Below, piece by piece: positions 10,290 to 22,248 of a stretch of 64,000 bases of DNA. The translations under genes and the position numbers were made by a program. The DNA comes from Stomoxys calcitrans (lineage: Eukaryota; Arthropoda; Insecta; Diptera; Muscidae): NCBI RefSeq assembly GCF_963082655.1, contig NC_081555.1:91737272-91801271 (forward strand), read 5' to 3'. Below the pieces are notes generated by a model, which saw only the letters and a program-made list of their open reading frames with translations, did no database searches and was not told the origin of the DNA. How positions within the stretch are numbered: position 1 is the stretch's first letter; the number at the start of each line of letters is the position of its first letter.

Positions 10290-10770
10290 AGAGAATGTTC
10301 CATCTACTGAAAGCGCTAAATACCAGGGTGTTTTTAAAATTCAATATTCCGAAAATAGCGGCAAAGGCAACCCATACCCTTTGTTCCTGAGGGCCATAGA
10401 CGAATGTTGGGGGCTTGAGCTACGTGTCATGCGCTAAAGTGGTCAGACCTACAATGCTGTACGGTGTTATGAGATGATGGAAGGCACTTCAAAAATTCAT
10501 CTTTTATATAATAATCAGCAGTATACAATAGATGGCTTGTCTGTGCATCAGAGTCGCACTAAGGACGATGCCATCTGTAGCACTGACAGGGAATTTCCTG
10601 GGAATTTTCCCAAACACTAGCAGCATGTTTGCATGGTTCATGGAGATGGCAAACGCCCTGGGTTAGACCCAGGGGTCTCAATGTTAACCCAGAGAAGGCT
10701 GAAATCTGACTGTTAACGTGGAAGAAGAATGGTGGACCAATTTGAAGCATCACGTTTCCTCAACAGAACG
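10290..10770 (+). pseudogene. LINE RT fragments (LINE1/LINE2 type), rearranged
   Basis: Two plus-strand pieces of LINE reverse transcriptase lie out of natural order. About 10440-10585 encodes the C-terminal RT block (PTMLYGVMR.WKALQKF...MACLCIRVALRTMPS). About 10650-10775 encodes a more N-terminal block (LGLDPGVSMLTQRRL, then MVDQFEASRFLNRTISDSD), corresponding to ARPRGLNVKPEK...NAPRFLNKTISISDK in LINE1. The swapped order shows rearrangement or two insertions. Stops occur in every frame. Confidence 0.6.
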
Positions 10771-10779
10771 ATTTCAGAC

Positions 10780-11020
10780 AGTGACCTGTCATGACGGACA
10801 TTATGAAAGTCTGTTTTGGCCGACGGCAGCAAAGCGTTTGACCTCTTCAAGCCTAGATTAGGCCACGGATTTTGATCGGTAAGGTTAAGGAGAAGGTTGA
10901 TGAATTCTCTGCATATAGCACAATCCATAAGGAGGAATGAAAGGGAAGGCATCTGTTCTGGCCAACGAAAGCAAAGCATTTGACCTCTTCAAGTCTAGAT
11001 TAGGCCACATAATTTTAATC
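10780..11020 (-). pseudogene. LINE C-terminal fragment, locally duplicated
   Basis: The minus strand encodes MWPNLDLKRSNALLPSAKTD near 10800-10862 and again near 10950-11012. This is the start of the LINE2 C-terminal tail (compare 826-900). The two pieces lie about 150 bp apart and share flanking GTAAGGTT.AGGAGAAGGTT, so this is a small tandem duplication of a LINE fragment. Confidence 0.6.
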
Positions 11021-11599
11021 AGTAAGGTTGAGGAGAAGGTTGATGAGAAGAGAAAAAATGAAAGAGAGGAGGAATGTAAGACGAATTGGCCATAGTCATC
11101 ACAGCCAATAATAAAATTGTTGAATGAGAAGGCTTTCAGGGCAACAAGGTACGAGTTAAAGGCGTAGGCAACGAACGAGTATGTAGCACTGTAGAACAAT
11201 GAAATGGTCGGTAGAACGGACGTATGGGGGATCATGGGGTTGAGAAAATGAGGCTATTACTGAGGGGAAGTGGGAAGGAGGCTAATATGGCTTTCGGTAT
11301 TATTGCGTGTCACATAATCCGCACTTATGGAGACTTATGATGCAGCAAGCGGCCAACAATTTACCAGCAAAAAGAGCAACAAAAATTTTAAAAAGGGTAA
11401 AAGAGAGTAAAAAAGAAAAAAGAGTAAAAAAGCTTTTTCCTCCGTTTTTTTTTGAAAATTTTTGCAAACAGGTGTATAGTTGTGGCCAGCAATTGTGGCA
11501 TAGCATTAAAATTGTTCTTGGAATAAATCAAAAATCCAGAAAGAGCACAGCGAGTATACGATATGATGCAAATAATGGAGCGTCGCTATCGAATGTTTT
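11021..11599. other. Unassigned stretch
   Basis: A-rich region with a lysine-rich chance frame near 11307-11606. No homology is recognised. Confidence 0.3.
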
Positions 11600-11850
11600 C
11601 GTTTGACCGTCCAGCTGTTAATTTGGTTGACTCGTCAGAACGCGTAGTTCAAATCCCGGGTAGAACCCCCGAAAAATTTTCAGTAATGGGTTCCCTTCAT
11701 TCGGTAATGGTTTTCCTCTCATTATTGATGTATTCACCCATTTAAGACACTTCCATGGGCTAAATAGGTTTATTCGGACTGCTCTGATTGATATGTGGGA
11801 AGTATCTCGAGAGGAATGTTTGTGGGAAAATGTATGTTAACGAGAAATGC
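11600..11850 (+). repeat. Degenerate SINE copy
   Basis: A B-box-like GTTCAAATCCCGGGT near 11649 is followed about 120 bp later by CGGACTGCTCTGATTGATATGTGGG (in part), which resembles the SINE body. The A box is not convincing. It is probably an old copy of the window's SINE or a relative. Confidence 0.45.
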
Positions 11851-11879
11851 GTCCATTTAGTGCTTTTCTTCTTCTTCCC

Positions 11880-12005
11880 TGTCTGAGGGAATACTTTTCG
11901 GACTTAGAGCGCGAAAAAACCCCGATTACTGGCTTAGGTGTATACCCATAGTGACATGGAATGAATTGGAATCCGCAACCACTTTCCAACCAAACCCAAC
12001 TTAGT
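11880..12005 (+). mobile_element. LINE1-type 3' end fragment
   Basis: GATTACTGGCTTAGGTGTAT followed by a CATAGTGACATGG-like stretch and a CAACCAAACCCAACTT tail matches the complement of the LINE1 3' UTR at 4815-4915. Only about 120 bp is present, so it is a strongly 5'-truncated insertion. Confidence 0.6.
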
Positions 12006-13330
12006 TTATAATCTTAAAATTAGCCTCCGCTAATATGCACCATGATATCTGTCCTTCAGACCACTGTTTAGCATGACAAATGTGATCACATACGTCTCGC
12101 ATTCGCAGTATCTTATCAAATATATCTGCTGCTGCTGCTGTTGTTGTTGTTGTTACTTGCAACGTACATCAGTGGTGGTTTGTTTTTGCAAATTTTTGCT
12201 TGGTTTACCACAAATTGCATTTACTTTAGTTTTAAATGGGATTTTCTTAGCCAACTCTGGCCAACTAATTGCCATAAACGAAATGGAAAAAAATACAAAC
12301 TGAGTTAGGAAAAATGCTTACTTTGGTAAATAACCACAAGCAACCACAATCGACATGGAGAGCTAATAAAGCAACTTCAAGTTTCTTGATGGAATAAAAA
12401 AAACGAACATTTGAACATAATTAGTGTAAATTAGATTGCATAGTAGACCAACTAAAATTGGCCAAAATTGATGAGGGAGCGTAGCGATTAGGCAAAGATG
12501 ACAAAATTAAGGCAAACATGCCCACACAAGCCAAGTTAGCAAAATTTTCAATGAAATTTAAGGCATCAACAAGAGGTTGGGTCTTTTTTTAATTTTAAAT
12601 TCATTTTCAATTTTGTGCATTTTTTTCTAGACCTAAGCGTCGACGAGAACTATGTATTTGAAATTAACGCCTTTGGGTGGTGAACAAAAATTTCCAATTT
12701 AATTTCTTGAATTGCGTCATAAATTGCAATTGCCTTTAGAAACCCAATATTAGATCAGCTATAGCCGCTGCCTCACCTTGTGCGTATGTTTGGCATTCGG
12801 TTGCTGTTGTTGTCATCGTTCATGTTGTTGCAGTTATGAATGCGAAATAAAATAGCTTTTGGCCAAAACGATTTATTGCTTTGGGCCATTTGCTGCAATT
12901 GCGTGCCACACCATGGCTAGCATCATATGCAACACTCTAAACCCAAAATCAAAGTGGCAACCTCAATTCTAGCTGGTGTCATATGTGGTCAAAATGATTA
13001 TGTCGCCGCACATGTGGAGTTAAATAAATGAAGTGTTTTGCAGGCTTATAAAGAAAATGCCAAACAACAACATTGTTGCTTGGACATATTTTGCTATGGC
13101 TCATTTAAGCCAATTATACACGGCAAAAAAAAAGGATTGAAAACGAGAATAAATTGAGTTTGAGAATAAATTTCAAATTTTTCTGTAATTTAGACTGTTT
13201 TGCGATAAAATCAATTGACAAACAAAAATTTACCAAATAAACTGGTGAAAAACAACTGATGTCGTCATATTTGCGCAAAATGTCATCCCTTTCTAATCAA
13301 ATTTAGGTGTAGCCCTCAAGAAAAGGGTAA
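12006..13330. other. Unassigned AT-rich stretch with CTG/TTG microsatellite
   Basis: A CTG run passes into a TTG run at about 12127-12156. The rest is AT-rich with scattered short repeats such as TTGTTGCTTGG. No gene is recognised. This may be ancestral single-copy DNA (intergenic or intronic). Confidence 0.4.
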
Positions 13331-14495
13331 TTTTTATACCCACCACCGATGGATGGGGGTATAATCATTTTGTCATTCCGTTTGCAACACGTCGAAATAT
13401 CCATTTCCGACCCTATAAAGTATATATATTCTTGATCAGCGTAAAAATCTAAGACGAGATAGCCATGTCCATCGTCTGTCCGACTGCCTGTTGATTTCAC
13501 GCTACAGTCTTTACAGTCACTGAAATTTGGGACAGTGAGTTGAGTTAGGCCCTTCGACATCCTCCTTCAATTTGTCTCAGATCGGTTCAGATTTAGATAT
13601 AGCTGCCATACAAACCGATCTCTGGATTTAAAGTTTTGGGGCCTTAAAAGGCGCATTTATTGTCCGATGTCGCCCAAATTTGGAACAGTGAGTTGTGTTA
13701 GGCCATTCGACATCCTTCGTCAATTTGGCTCAGATCGGTCCATATTTCTATATAGCTGCCATATAGAACGATATCTCGATTTAAGGTTTTTGAGGCCATA
13801 AAAGGCGCATTTATTGTCCGATTTCGTCGAAAATTGGGACATGAGTTGTGTTAAGCCCTTCGACATCCTTCTTGAATTTGGCCTGGATCGGTTTAGATTT
13901 GAATAAAGCTCCCATATGGACCTATTTCTCAATTTAAAGTCTTGGCCCCATAAAAGGCGCATTTATAATCCAATTTCACTGAAATATGACACAGTGACTT
14001 ATGTTAGGCTTTTCGAAAGCCGTGTCGTATATGGTTCAGATCGGTTTATTTTTTGATATAATTACTAAAATGATCAATATTTTGTTATACACAATTGAAC
14101 AATGACTTCTACTAATTAGTATTTGGTCCAAACATATTTCGATATAGCTGCTATGGGGCACAAGGTATGTATTTTTCACCGGATTTCGACGAAAGGTGTT
14201 TTATATATTGGGTTGCCCAAAACGTAATTGCGGATTTTTCAAATAGTCGGCGTTGACAAATTTTTCAACGGATTGCATTCTTTCTTCTGTCAGTTATCAG
14301 CTGTTACTTTTAGCTTGCTTTAGAAAAAAAGTGTAAAAAAAGTATATTTGATTAAAGTTCATTCTAAGATTTATTAAAAATGCATTTACTTTCTTTTAAA
14401 AAATCCGCAATTACTTTTTGGGCAACCCAATATATACCCGAGGTGGTGGGTATCCAGTGTTTGGCCCGGCCGAACTTAACGACATTGTACTTGTT
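13331..14495 (+). mobile_element. HINE-A copy, carries a MITE
   Basis: This copy starts TTTTTATACCCACCACCGA and has the conserved 5' block (TCATTCCGTTTGCAACAC, then ATATATATTCTTGATCAG). A CCATCGTCTGTCCGACTGCC remnant of the microsatellite and several unit copies follow (GATATAGCTGCCATA cores). The 3' part has the inner inverted repeat GAGGTGGTGGGTATCC, a stem (TTGGCCCGGCCGAA region) and a tail ending ACTTGTT at 14495. A mariner-type MITE sits at 14208-14430. The next element begins at the very next bases. Confidence 0.82.
14208..14430. mobile_element. Mariner-type MITE, 223 bp
   Basis: Terminal inverted repeats begin TTGGGTTGCCCAAAA on the left and end TTTTGGGCAACCCAA on the right. They extend inward as GTAATTGCGGATTTTT and its complement. 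The element is flanked by TA on both sides, the Tc1/mariner target duplication. There is no coding capacity. It interrupts HINE-A between TTATATA and TATACCCGAGG. A second copy, in reverse order, is at 63553-63789. Confidence 0.92.
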
Positions 14496-16325
14496 ATACC
14501 TTCCATCATAGTATGGGGGCATACTAATCTAGTCATTCCGTTTGTAACACCTCGAAATACTGATCTACGACCCCATCGTCTCGACATTCTGAGTCGATAT
14601 AGCCATGTCCGTCCGTCTGTCTGTCGTAATCACGATATTGGTCGAACACGAAGAGCTAGCTGGTTGAAATTTTGCACAGATACTTTCTATTGACGAAGGT
14701 CATTTGGGATTGCAAATGGACTCTATCGGTTAAGATTTGTAGGGTAGCTCCCATATAAGCCAATCTCCCGATATGACTTCTTGAGTCCGAGTTAACTACA
14801 ATTTTGCACATAGTGCTCTGTTATGACTTTCAACAACTGTGCGAAGTACGTTTCAAATCGGTCTATTACTTGATAAAGCTCCCATATAAACCGATCTCCC
14901 GATTTGACTTCTTGAGCACCTGGAAGCCTCAATCCGACGTAGATCTCTCTGGAAGCCACAATTTTCGTCAGACTTGGCTGAAAATTTGTAGGTGGTGTTC
15001 TGTTATGACTTCCAACAACTATATTAACTACAGTCCAAATCGGTCTATAACCTTATATAGTTTCCATAAAAACCCATCTCCTAATATGTCTTCTTGAGCC
15101 CCTGGAAGCAACAATTTTTGTCCGACTTGGCTGAAATTTTGTATGTAATATTCCGTTATGACTTTCAATCACTGTACATGTAAAGTCCAAATCGGGTTTT
15201 AACCTGATATAGCTCCCATATAAACCGATCTGCCGTTTTGACTTTTTGAGCCCCTGGAAGCCTCAATCCGAAGCCGATCTCCCGATTTGACTTATTGAGC
15301 CCCTGGAAGCCTCAATTTTTACCCGATTTTGCAGCACATAGTGTTCTGTTATGACTTTCAACCAAGTACGGTTTAAATCGGTCTATGACCTGATATAGCT
15401 CCCATATAAACCGATCTCCCGATTTGACTTCTTGAGCCTCTGAAAGCCGCAATTTTTGTCCGTTTTGGCTGAAATTTTGTGTCTAACGTTCTATTATGAC
15501 TTTCAACCATTGTTCCTTGCAGTCCATTCCAAATCGGTTAATAACCTGGTAATAAAGTTTTTATGGGCTTCAGTCACCTTATCGGCAGATCGGTCTGTTT
15601 GGCAGCTGTTATCTAAACATAGTCCGATCAGAACCATATTTAGGTCGGATGTTGGAAGGTCTTAACCTACATACTGTCTCAAATTTCAGTGAAATCGGGT
15701 AATAAATAAATCTTATTGGCTTCAGACCCCATTATCGGCAGATCGGTCTGTATGGCAGCTATATCTAAATAAAGTCCGATCTGAACCATATCTAGGTCAG
15801 ATGTCGGGAGGCTTAAAATAACCCAATGTTGTAAATATCAGCGAAATCGGGAAATAAATATAGCTTTTATGGTCTTCAAACCCTTTATCGGGAGATCGGT
15901 CTATATGGTATCTATATCTAAATATAGTCCGATCTGAACCATATTTGGGTCAGATGTTGGGAAGCTACTCACTACTCACTGATCGGATGAAATATAAAGT
16001 TTTAATGGGCATTAGACCCTTTATCGGAAAATAGGTCTATATAGCAGCCATATACAAATATGGTCCGATTTGGCCCGTTCAATCAAAATTTGGCCCGATT
16101 TGGCCGGCGGGCATCAAAAAGACGTATCTGTGCCAAACTTCAGCTCAATATCTCAATTTTTGAAGCCTGTAGATTGATTACAACAGACGGACGGACAGAC
16201 GGATAGACGGACAGACACATGGACATCGTTAAATCGTCTTAGAATTTTACGACGATTCGAAATATATATACTTTTAAGGGTCGGAAATTGATATTTCGAT
16301 ATGTTGCAAACGGAATGACTTGAGC
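14496..16325. mobile_element. Composite HINE-B / HINE-A array, both 5' ends outward
   Basis: It begins with a plus-orientation HINE-B 5' end (ATACCTTCCATCATAGTATG) fused directly to the preceding HINE-A. Plus-oriented units follow to about 15545 (CCGATCTCCCGATTTGACTT cores). The array then changes orientation: from about 15546 the units read GATCGGTCTGTATGGCAGCT (minus). It ends with the GACAGACGG microsatellite near 16185-16220 and a minus 5' conserved block at about 16320. No 3' terminal stem is present, so the two halves are joined through their arrays. Confidence 0.75.
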
Positions 16326-16935
16326 TTGAGCTATTAAAATTTACATTTTTACAGTTATGAACTAAACACACAAAAATAACCAAGTTATTTCTGTGTTTGG
16401 CTTCTATAATTTTTTTTTTACCAAAGAAAATATAACTCTGATCTACAAGTGCTCAGATTTAATTGCTTAGAATTGTAACATAGAATAGACATAAGAAAAA
16501 ATCAAAAACTGTTAACAAATTGTATTTGTTGCTCTGGTTTCTTTGTTTACAGTTTTTGTTAAATTTTATTACAAATGTTGCTGTCATTATAACTTTTAAA
16601 TAAACCCCCTGTAACTTGAATTGTTTTAAAATATTCATTTATTTGTCATTTTGACAAAATGCAGTACGCCAACTTAATAATTACAACTGTGCTGTGAGGA
16701 CAAATATTTGCTGAGCAAAAATTTTGAAGGTTAAACGTAAGTGTAGCGTGAGAAAATGAAGAATAAGCTAAATTTCAACATATGACCCTACTATTACATA
16801 TGGATCTAGACTAACGATAATTTGGATAAATGATTTCTTTAAAAAACAAACGACATTTATCTTGAGACAATTATTGAAAAGCTAACTAATAATTGTTCAT
16901 ACACTTATTTCGCAACGGCAAAAATTAATAATTAA
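16326..16935. other. Unassigned AT-rich stretch
   Basis: AT-rich spacer with many A and T runs. No gene or repeat copy recognised. Confidence 0.4.
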
Positions 16936-18327
16936 AACAAGTAAAAAGGCGTTAAGTTCGGCCGGGCCGAACTTTGGATACCCACCACCTCGGTATGTAA
17001 ACCACCTTTCATCAAAATACGGTGAAAATTGCATACCTTATGTCCCAAAGCAGCTATATATGCTCTGATTTGGACCAAATACTAATAAGTATAAGTCATT
17101 GTTCAATTGTGTATAACAAAACATTGGTCTTTTAAGTAGCTATATTTAAAAATAAACCGATCTGAACCATATACAACATGGATGTCGAAAAACCTAACAT
17201 AAGTCACTGTGTCAAATTTCAGCAAAATCGGAATATAAATGCGCCTTTTTTGGGGCTAAGACTTTCAATCGAGATACCGGTCTATATGGCAGCTATATGC
17301 AAATCTTGATCGCTCTAGACCAAATTGCAGAAATATGTGGAGGGGTACTCTCTGTACCAAATTTCGGCAACATCGGACAATAAATGGGCTTTTTATAGCC
17401 ACAAAACCTAAAACCGACAGATGGGTCTATATGGCAGCTATATCCAAATCTGATCCGATCAGGGCCAAATTGAAGAAAGATGACGAAGGGCCTAAGACAA
17501 CTCACTGTCCCAAATTTGAGCAAAATCGGATAATAAATGTGGCTTCTATGGGCCTAAGACCCAAAATCGGATAATAAATGTGGCTTTTATGGGCCTAAGG
17601 CCCTAAATCGGAGGATGGGTCTATATGGCAGCTGTAACCAAATATGGACCAATCTGAGTGAAATCGAAGAAGGATGTCGAAAGGCCTAACACTGTCCCAA
17701 ATTTAGGAGACATCGGACAATAAATGCGCTTTCTATGGCACCAAAACCTAAAACCGAGAGATCGGTCTATATGGCAGCTATATCCAAATCTGATCCGATC
17801 AGGGCCAAATAAAAAAAAAAGATGTCAAAGGGCCTACGACAAGTCACTATCTCAAATTTCAGCAAAATCGGAAAATAAATGTGGCTTTTATGAGCTTAAG
17901 ACCCTGAATCGGCGGATCGGTCTATACGGCAGCAATAACCAAATCTGGACCGATCCGGGCCAAATTGACGAAGGTTGTCGGAGGGCCTAACACAACTCAC
18001 TCTCTCAAATTTCGACAAAATCGCATAATAAATTTGGCTTTTATGAGCATAAGACCCTAAATCGGCCGATCGGTCTATATGGGGGCTATATCAAGATATA
18101 GTTCTGTTTATGGACAAAAAAAGAATCTGAGCAAAGTTTCAGCTTAATATCTCTATTTTTAAAGACTGTAGCGTGATTTCAACAGACAGACGGACGGACA
18201 TGTCTAGATCGTCTTAGATTTTTACACTGATCAAGAATATATATACTTTATAGGGTCGGAAATGGATATTTCGATGATGGAATGACAAAATAAATATACT
18301 CCCATCCTTCGGTGGTGGGTACAAAAA
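16936..18327 (-). mobile_element. HINE-A, full-length copy, minus orientation
   Basis: The plus strand starts AACAAGTAAAAAGGCGTT, then the terminal stem AAGTTCGGCC, one base, GGCCGAACTT at 16954-16974. The inner inverted repeat GGATACCCACCACCTCGG follows. Seven or more units with TATATGGCAGCTATATCCAA cores run to about 18110. Then come the GACAGACGGACGGACATG microsatellite, the conserved block and the 5' end at about 18327 (CCTTCGGTGGTGGGTACAAA on the plus strand). All structural parts are present and no protein is encoded. Confidence 0.85.
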
Positions 18328-18369
18328 GATTTTTCGATCTCATTCCAAATGTAGATGTATGGTTCGTAC

Positions 18370-18800
18370 TCTACTATCAAAGTCCCTAAATTTGAGTTTC
18401 ATATTGCCCCGGCATGCTGAAGAAGGATGGTTGCGACCACAGTTCGATCCTGTGTGCTATGTATGCGGAGGGTAGACTGAGGAGGATCTCCGACTACCTG
18501 ACATCAATGTCGACTGAGTGAGGGTATTTGCGATTCGTTTTTCTGGGATGGATGAATGGAGGGGGAATGCTGTACTTGAGGAGGATGAGACCTCTCTCTA
18601 CATCTATTCCAGAAAATAAGACGGACCAGCCACCGGTCTTGCACTACAGGCCACTAGAAGATACGGCTAGAGCGGCGTCGGTGGAAAGATGGGACTCAGC
18701 GGATAGTTGCCGCACTTCTGCGACGCTCTGGCCTGTCATCGACCTAAGGAGGAATTGTTGGTAAACCCACCCTGAAACCAAATCCTGGAAGAGACCCGAA
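18370..18800 (+). pseudogene. Possible LINE C-terminal remnant
   Basis: GC-richer sequence with a coding look. One frame reads CYVCGG near 18460, and another reads DTARAASVERWDSADSCR...LWPVIDL at 18650-18750. The latter resembles the segment between RNase H and the zinc tail of some LINEs. No intact domain is present, and the assignment is tentative. Confidence 0.35.
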
Positions 18801-18804
18801 AAGG

Positions 18805-19890
18805 ACAGGTCAACTCTTACCATAATTTCGTTGACTTCAAAACCACTTTCGAAAGCCTAATATGTTCAAAGGTATTTGAAGCCTTTTCTAAGTTTGGTAT
18901 CGCGGCAAAGTAAATAAAACCCTGCAGGATGACACTAACTCAGTAAGAAAAGGAAAGAATCTCTCCCAATCTATCATCATTCAATACCAAACCAGGTTAC
19001 AGACAAATAGACAGCTTATGGTGTGATCTATTACATATCCTGCTGAAGAAGATTATACGAGATGAGGATGTGAATAAATATGGCACACTACTCATAAGAA
19101 AACACATACTACTCGCTTATACCGATGACATCGATATTATGGATCGGTCACTGGAATAAGTTACTGCAGCCTTTGAAAGAATTAAAAGAAAAATCAGTGA
19201 AAATGGGTCTGGCAGTAAATGGAGATAAAACGAAATGGATGCTATGAACTCCCAAAACGCCCTGTACAACCGAGCAGATAAAGAAAGTTGGGAACCACAA
19301 CTTTGAGATAGTCAGCAATTTTGTCTACCTCGACACTGCCATAACCGAAACGAATGATACCAGTTTTGAGATAAAGAGGAAAATAATACTGGCAAACAGA
19401 TGCTACATTGGATTAAGTAAGCAGTTTAGAAACTACAGACGAAGATAACACTATACAAGACACTGATACTACCCGAGTTGTTATATGGATTTGAGGCATG
19501 GGTACTTGTGAAAGCAGACGAGGCAGTGCTTGGAGTATTTGAGAGATAGATTCTCCGTAAAATATATGGACCAGTTTGCGTTAATGGAGAATATAGGCGT
19601 CGTATGAACCACGAGCTGTATGACGACGGTAGCATAGTCATATGTTTCAAAATACAACGGCTGCGTTGGCCACGTCATGTTGTCCGAATGTATGAAGGAG
19701 CTCCAGCAAAGATGTCTTTTGAAGATAAACGCAAACGAAGGTACACGCAAACCGGAATGACCGAAATGGATGGAAAGATCAAGTGGTGGAAAACACCTCA
19801 AAACTTGGTGTCAAATATTATAAAATGAGCGCAGAGATTGAGGCGCTTGAAACGCGAAAACCTCCCCCTAGATCCATCAGAATTGATCCA
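18805..19890 (+). pseudogene. LINE4 reverse transcriptase and C-terminus, broken
   Basis: RT blocks of the endonuclease-RT LINE occur in order but in changing frames: YHNFVDFKTTFES near 18820 (motif A region), a FNTKPGYRQIDSLWCDL block near 18985, and LLAYTDDIDIMDRS near 19110, where the usual YADD reads YTDD. The C-terminal block (TLYKTLILPELLYGFEAWVLV...RRMNHELYDDGS...RLRWPRHVVRM) runs from 19440 to 19700. Stops and frameshifts (for example the stop after FER at about 19549) make it dead. The same C-terminus, better preserved, is at 62484-63040. Confidence 0.82.
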
Positions 19891-19894
19891 GAAT

Positions 19895-19976
19895 AAGATA
19901 TAGCTCCCAATTGGTACTTAGGTGTAGGGTATTATATAGTCGGCACCGCCCTCTGTTGTCTTTCCTTACTGGTTTT
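19895..19976 (+). mobile_element. HINE-C solo 3' end
   Basis: Only the last ~80 bp of HINE-C is present: the unit fragment GATATAGCTCCCA, the inner inverted repeat GGTGTAGGGTATTATA, the stem region AGTCGGCACCGCC and the tail CCTTACTGGTTTT. It abuts the LINE4 remnant. Confidence 0.8.
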
Positions 19977-20168
19977 ATTAAAACAGTACTATTTAGGCTA
20001 CTTACATACAATATACGGAAAGTTATTCCTATTCGAAGCATTATCGTCACTTACCTAAAAAGAGAAAACAGCAAAAATAAATATTAGTATCTTTGTTTTC
20101 AAGTAACGCAATTAAAAATTTTGCAGGTAGACTATAAAGAGATATCGTAATAATGATTTATTTTTTCT
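19977..20168. other. Unassigned AT-rich spacer
   Basis: Short AT-rich interval. Nothing recognised. Confidence 0.3.
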
Positions 20169-21043
20169 TTTTATACCCACCACCTTAGGATAGGGGGTGT
20201 ATTCTTTTAGTCATTCCGTTTGCAACACATCGAAATAATTATTTCCCACCCTAAAAAGTATATTTATTTCCGATCGTCGTAAAATGTTAAGATGATTTAA
20301 ACTGAGATACCAAGTAGAAAATTGGCTCAGATACGTATTTCCTCCATACACAGCGAATTTATGAATGGGCCAAATCGGACTATATTGGAATATAGCTACC
20401 ACATAGACCGATATGCCGATTTTGGGTCTTAAGCCCATAAATGTCGCGTTCATTGCCCGATTTGGCTGAAATTAAGAACAGTGAGTTATTTTAAGGCTTC
20501 CGTCGTTCGACCCGAATATGGTTCCGATTGGACCATATTAGATATAACTGCCATATAAACTGATCTGCTGATTAAGCGTCGTAAACCCATAAAAGGCGCA
20601 TGCATTTTATAATTTTGCTGAAATTTTAAATAGTGAGTTGTATCAAGACTTCCAACAATTCTCCAGAATATAGTCCAGATCAGGCTCATATCAATAAATA
20701 GCTGTCATATAGACCGGTCTGCCGATTAAGGTCCATAAATGCCGCATTTATTATCCGATTCCTCTGAAATTTTAAATAAACAGTTGTTTTTAGCCCTCCG
20801 TCATTCGATTTGAATACTGTCCAGGTCGGATTATACTTGGATACAGCTGCAATGTAGACCGATCTGTTGATGTTAGGGTCTTGCGCCCATAACATGCACA
20901 TTAATTATTCGATTTCACCCCAATTTGGAACAGTGAGTTTTATAAGGCTTACCGGCAGCTAAACCAAATTAGGTCCAAATGGGTCCTTATTTAGTCCTAT
21001 CCAAATATGGACCGATTTGGTTGGATATAGTGGAATTATAATC
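20169..21043 (+). mobile_element. HINE-A, 3'-deleted copy
   Basis: The 5' end TTTATACCCACCACCTTAGG and the TCATTCCGTTTGCAACACAT block are followed by four or five degenerate units (cores ATATAGCTACCACATAGACC, ATATAACTGCCATATAAACT). The GTCC-type microsatellite and the 3' terminal stem are missing. Immediately after, at 21044, a minus HINE-B begins. Confidence 0.7.
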
Positions 21044-22248
21044 AACAAGTAAAAGCGTGCTAAGTTCGGCCGGGCCGAATCTTATATACACTCCACCATG
21101 GATCGCATTTGTCGAGCTCTTGCTACGGTATCTCTTTTTAGGCAAACAAAGGATAAAAGAAAAGAATTGCTATGTTATCGGAATAATATCAAGAAATGGT
21201 TCATTTCGGACTTATGGTCCTGAACTGAATATTGGAGACCATAGTAAAGTCATTGTGTAAAATTTCAGCCAAATCTGGTAAGAATTGCGCACTTTAGGGG
21301 CTGAAAAAATAAAATAGGGAGATCGGTTTATAGGGGAGCTGTATTCATATTCGACACCTATGTTAAAGATCATGAGAGAAGCCGTTGTACAAAATTTCAG
21401 CCAAATCGCACAATACTTGCGCCCTTTCGAGGCTCAAGAAGTCAAGATCCCATCTCGGTTTATATGGCAGATATATCGTGTTATGGACCGATTTAAACTA
21501 TTCTTAGCTCAGTTGTTGAAAGTTATAACAAAACGTCTTATGCTAAATTTAAGCTAAATCGGATAATAATAGCGCCCTCTAGAGCCATAAGAAGTCAAGA
21601 CCCAAGATCGGTTTACATGGCAGCTATATCAGGTTATGGACCTATTTGAACCATTCTTAAAACAGTTGTTGGAAGTCATAGCAAAAGACTTCGTGCAAAA
21701 TTTCATTCCAATCAGATAAGAATTGCGCGCTCTAGCGGCTCAAGAAGTCAAGATCCCAGATCGGTTTATATGGCAGCTATATCAGGTTATGAACCGATTT
21801 CAACCATACTCAGCACAGTTGTTGGAAGTCATAATAAAACACCTCGTGCAAAATTTCAGCCAAATCTGATAAGAATTGTGCCCTCTAGCGGCTCAAGAAG
21901 TCAAGATCCCAGATCAGATTTTATGGCAGTTATATCAAAACGTGGACCGATATAGCCCATTTAAAATCCCAACCGACCTACAGTAATAAAAAGTATTTGT
22001 GCAAAATTTCAAGCGGCTAGCGTTACTTCTTCGAAAGTTAGCGTGCTTTCGACAAACAGACGGATGGACGGACAGACGGGTGGACGGACAGACGGACGGA
22101 CAGACGGGCGGACATGGATAGATCGACATAAAATGTCACGACGATGAAGAATATATATACGTTACAGGGTCTCAGAAGAATATTTCGAGTAGTTACAAAC
22201 AGAATGACGAAATTAGTATACCCCCATCCTATGGTAGAGGGTATAAAA
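21044..22248 (-). mobile_element. HINE-B, full-length copy, minus orientation
   Basis: The plus strand begins AACAAGTAAAAGCGTGCT, then the terminal stem TTCGGCC-G-GGCCGAA at 21065-21079 and the inner repeat TATATACACTCCACC. The region CGAGCTCTTGCTACGG...GGCAAACAAAGGATAAAAG is typical of HINE-B. Units with GGCAGCTATATCAGGTTATG cores follow at 150-155 bp spacing. The GACAGACGGGTGGACGG microsatellite is at about 22070-22112. The 5' end is at 22248 (CCTATGGTAGAGGGTATAAA). Confidence 0.85.
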
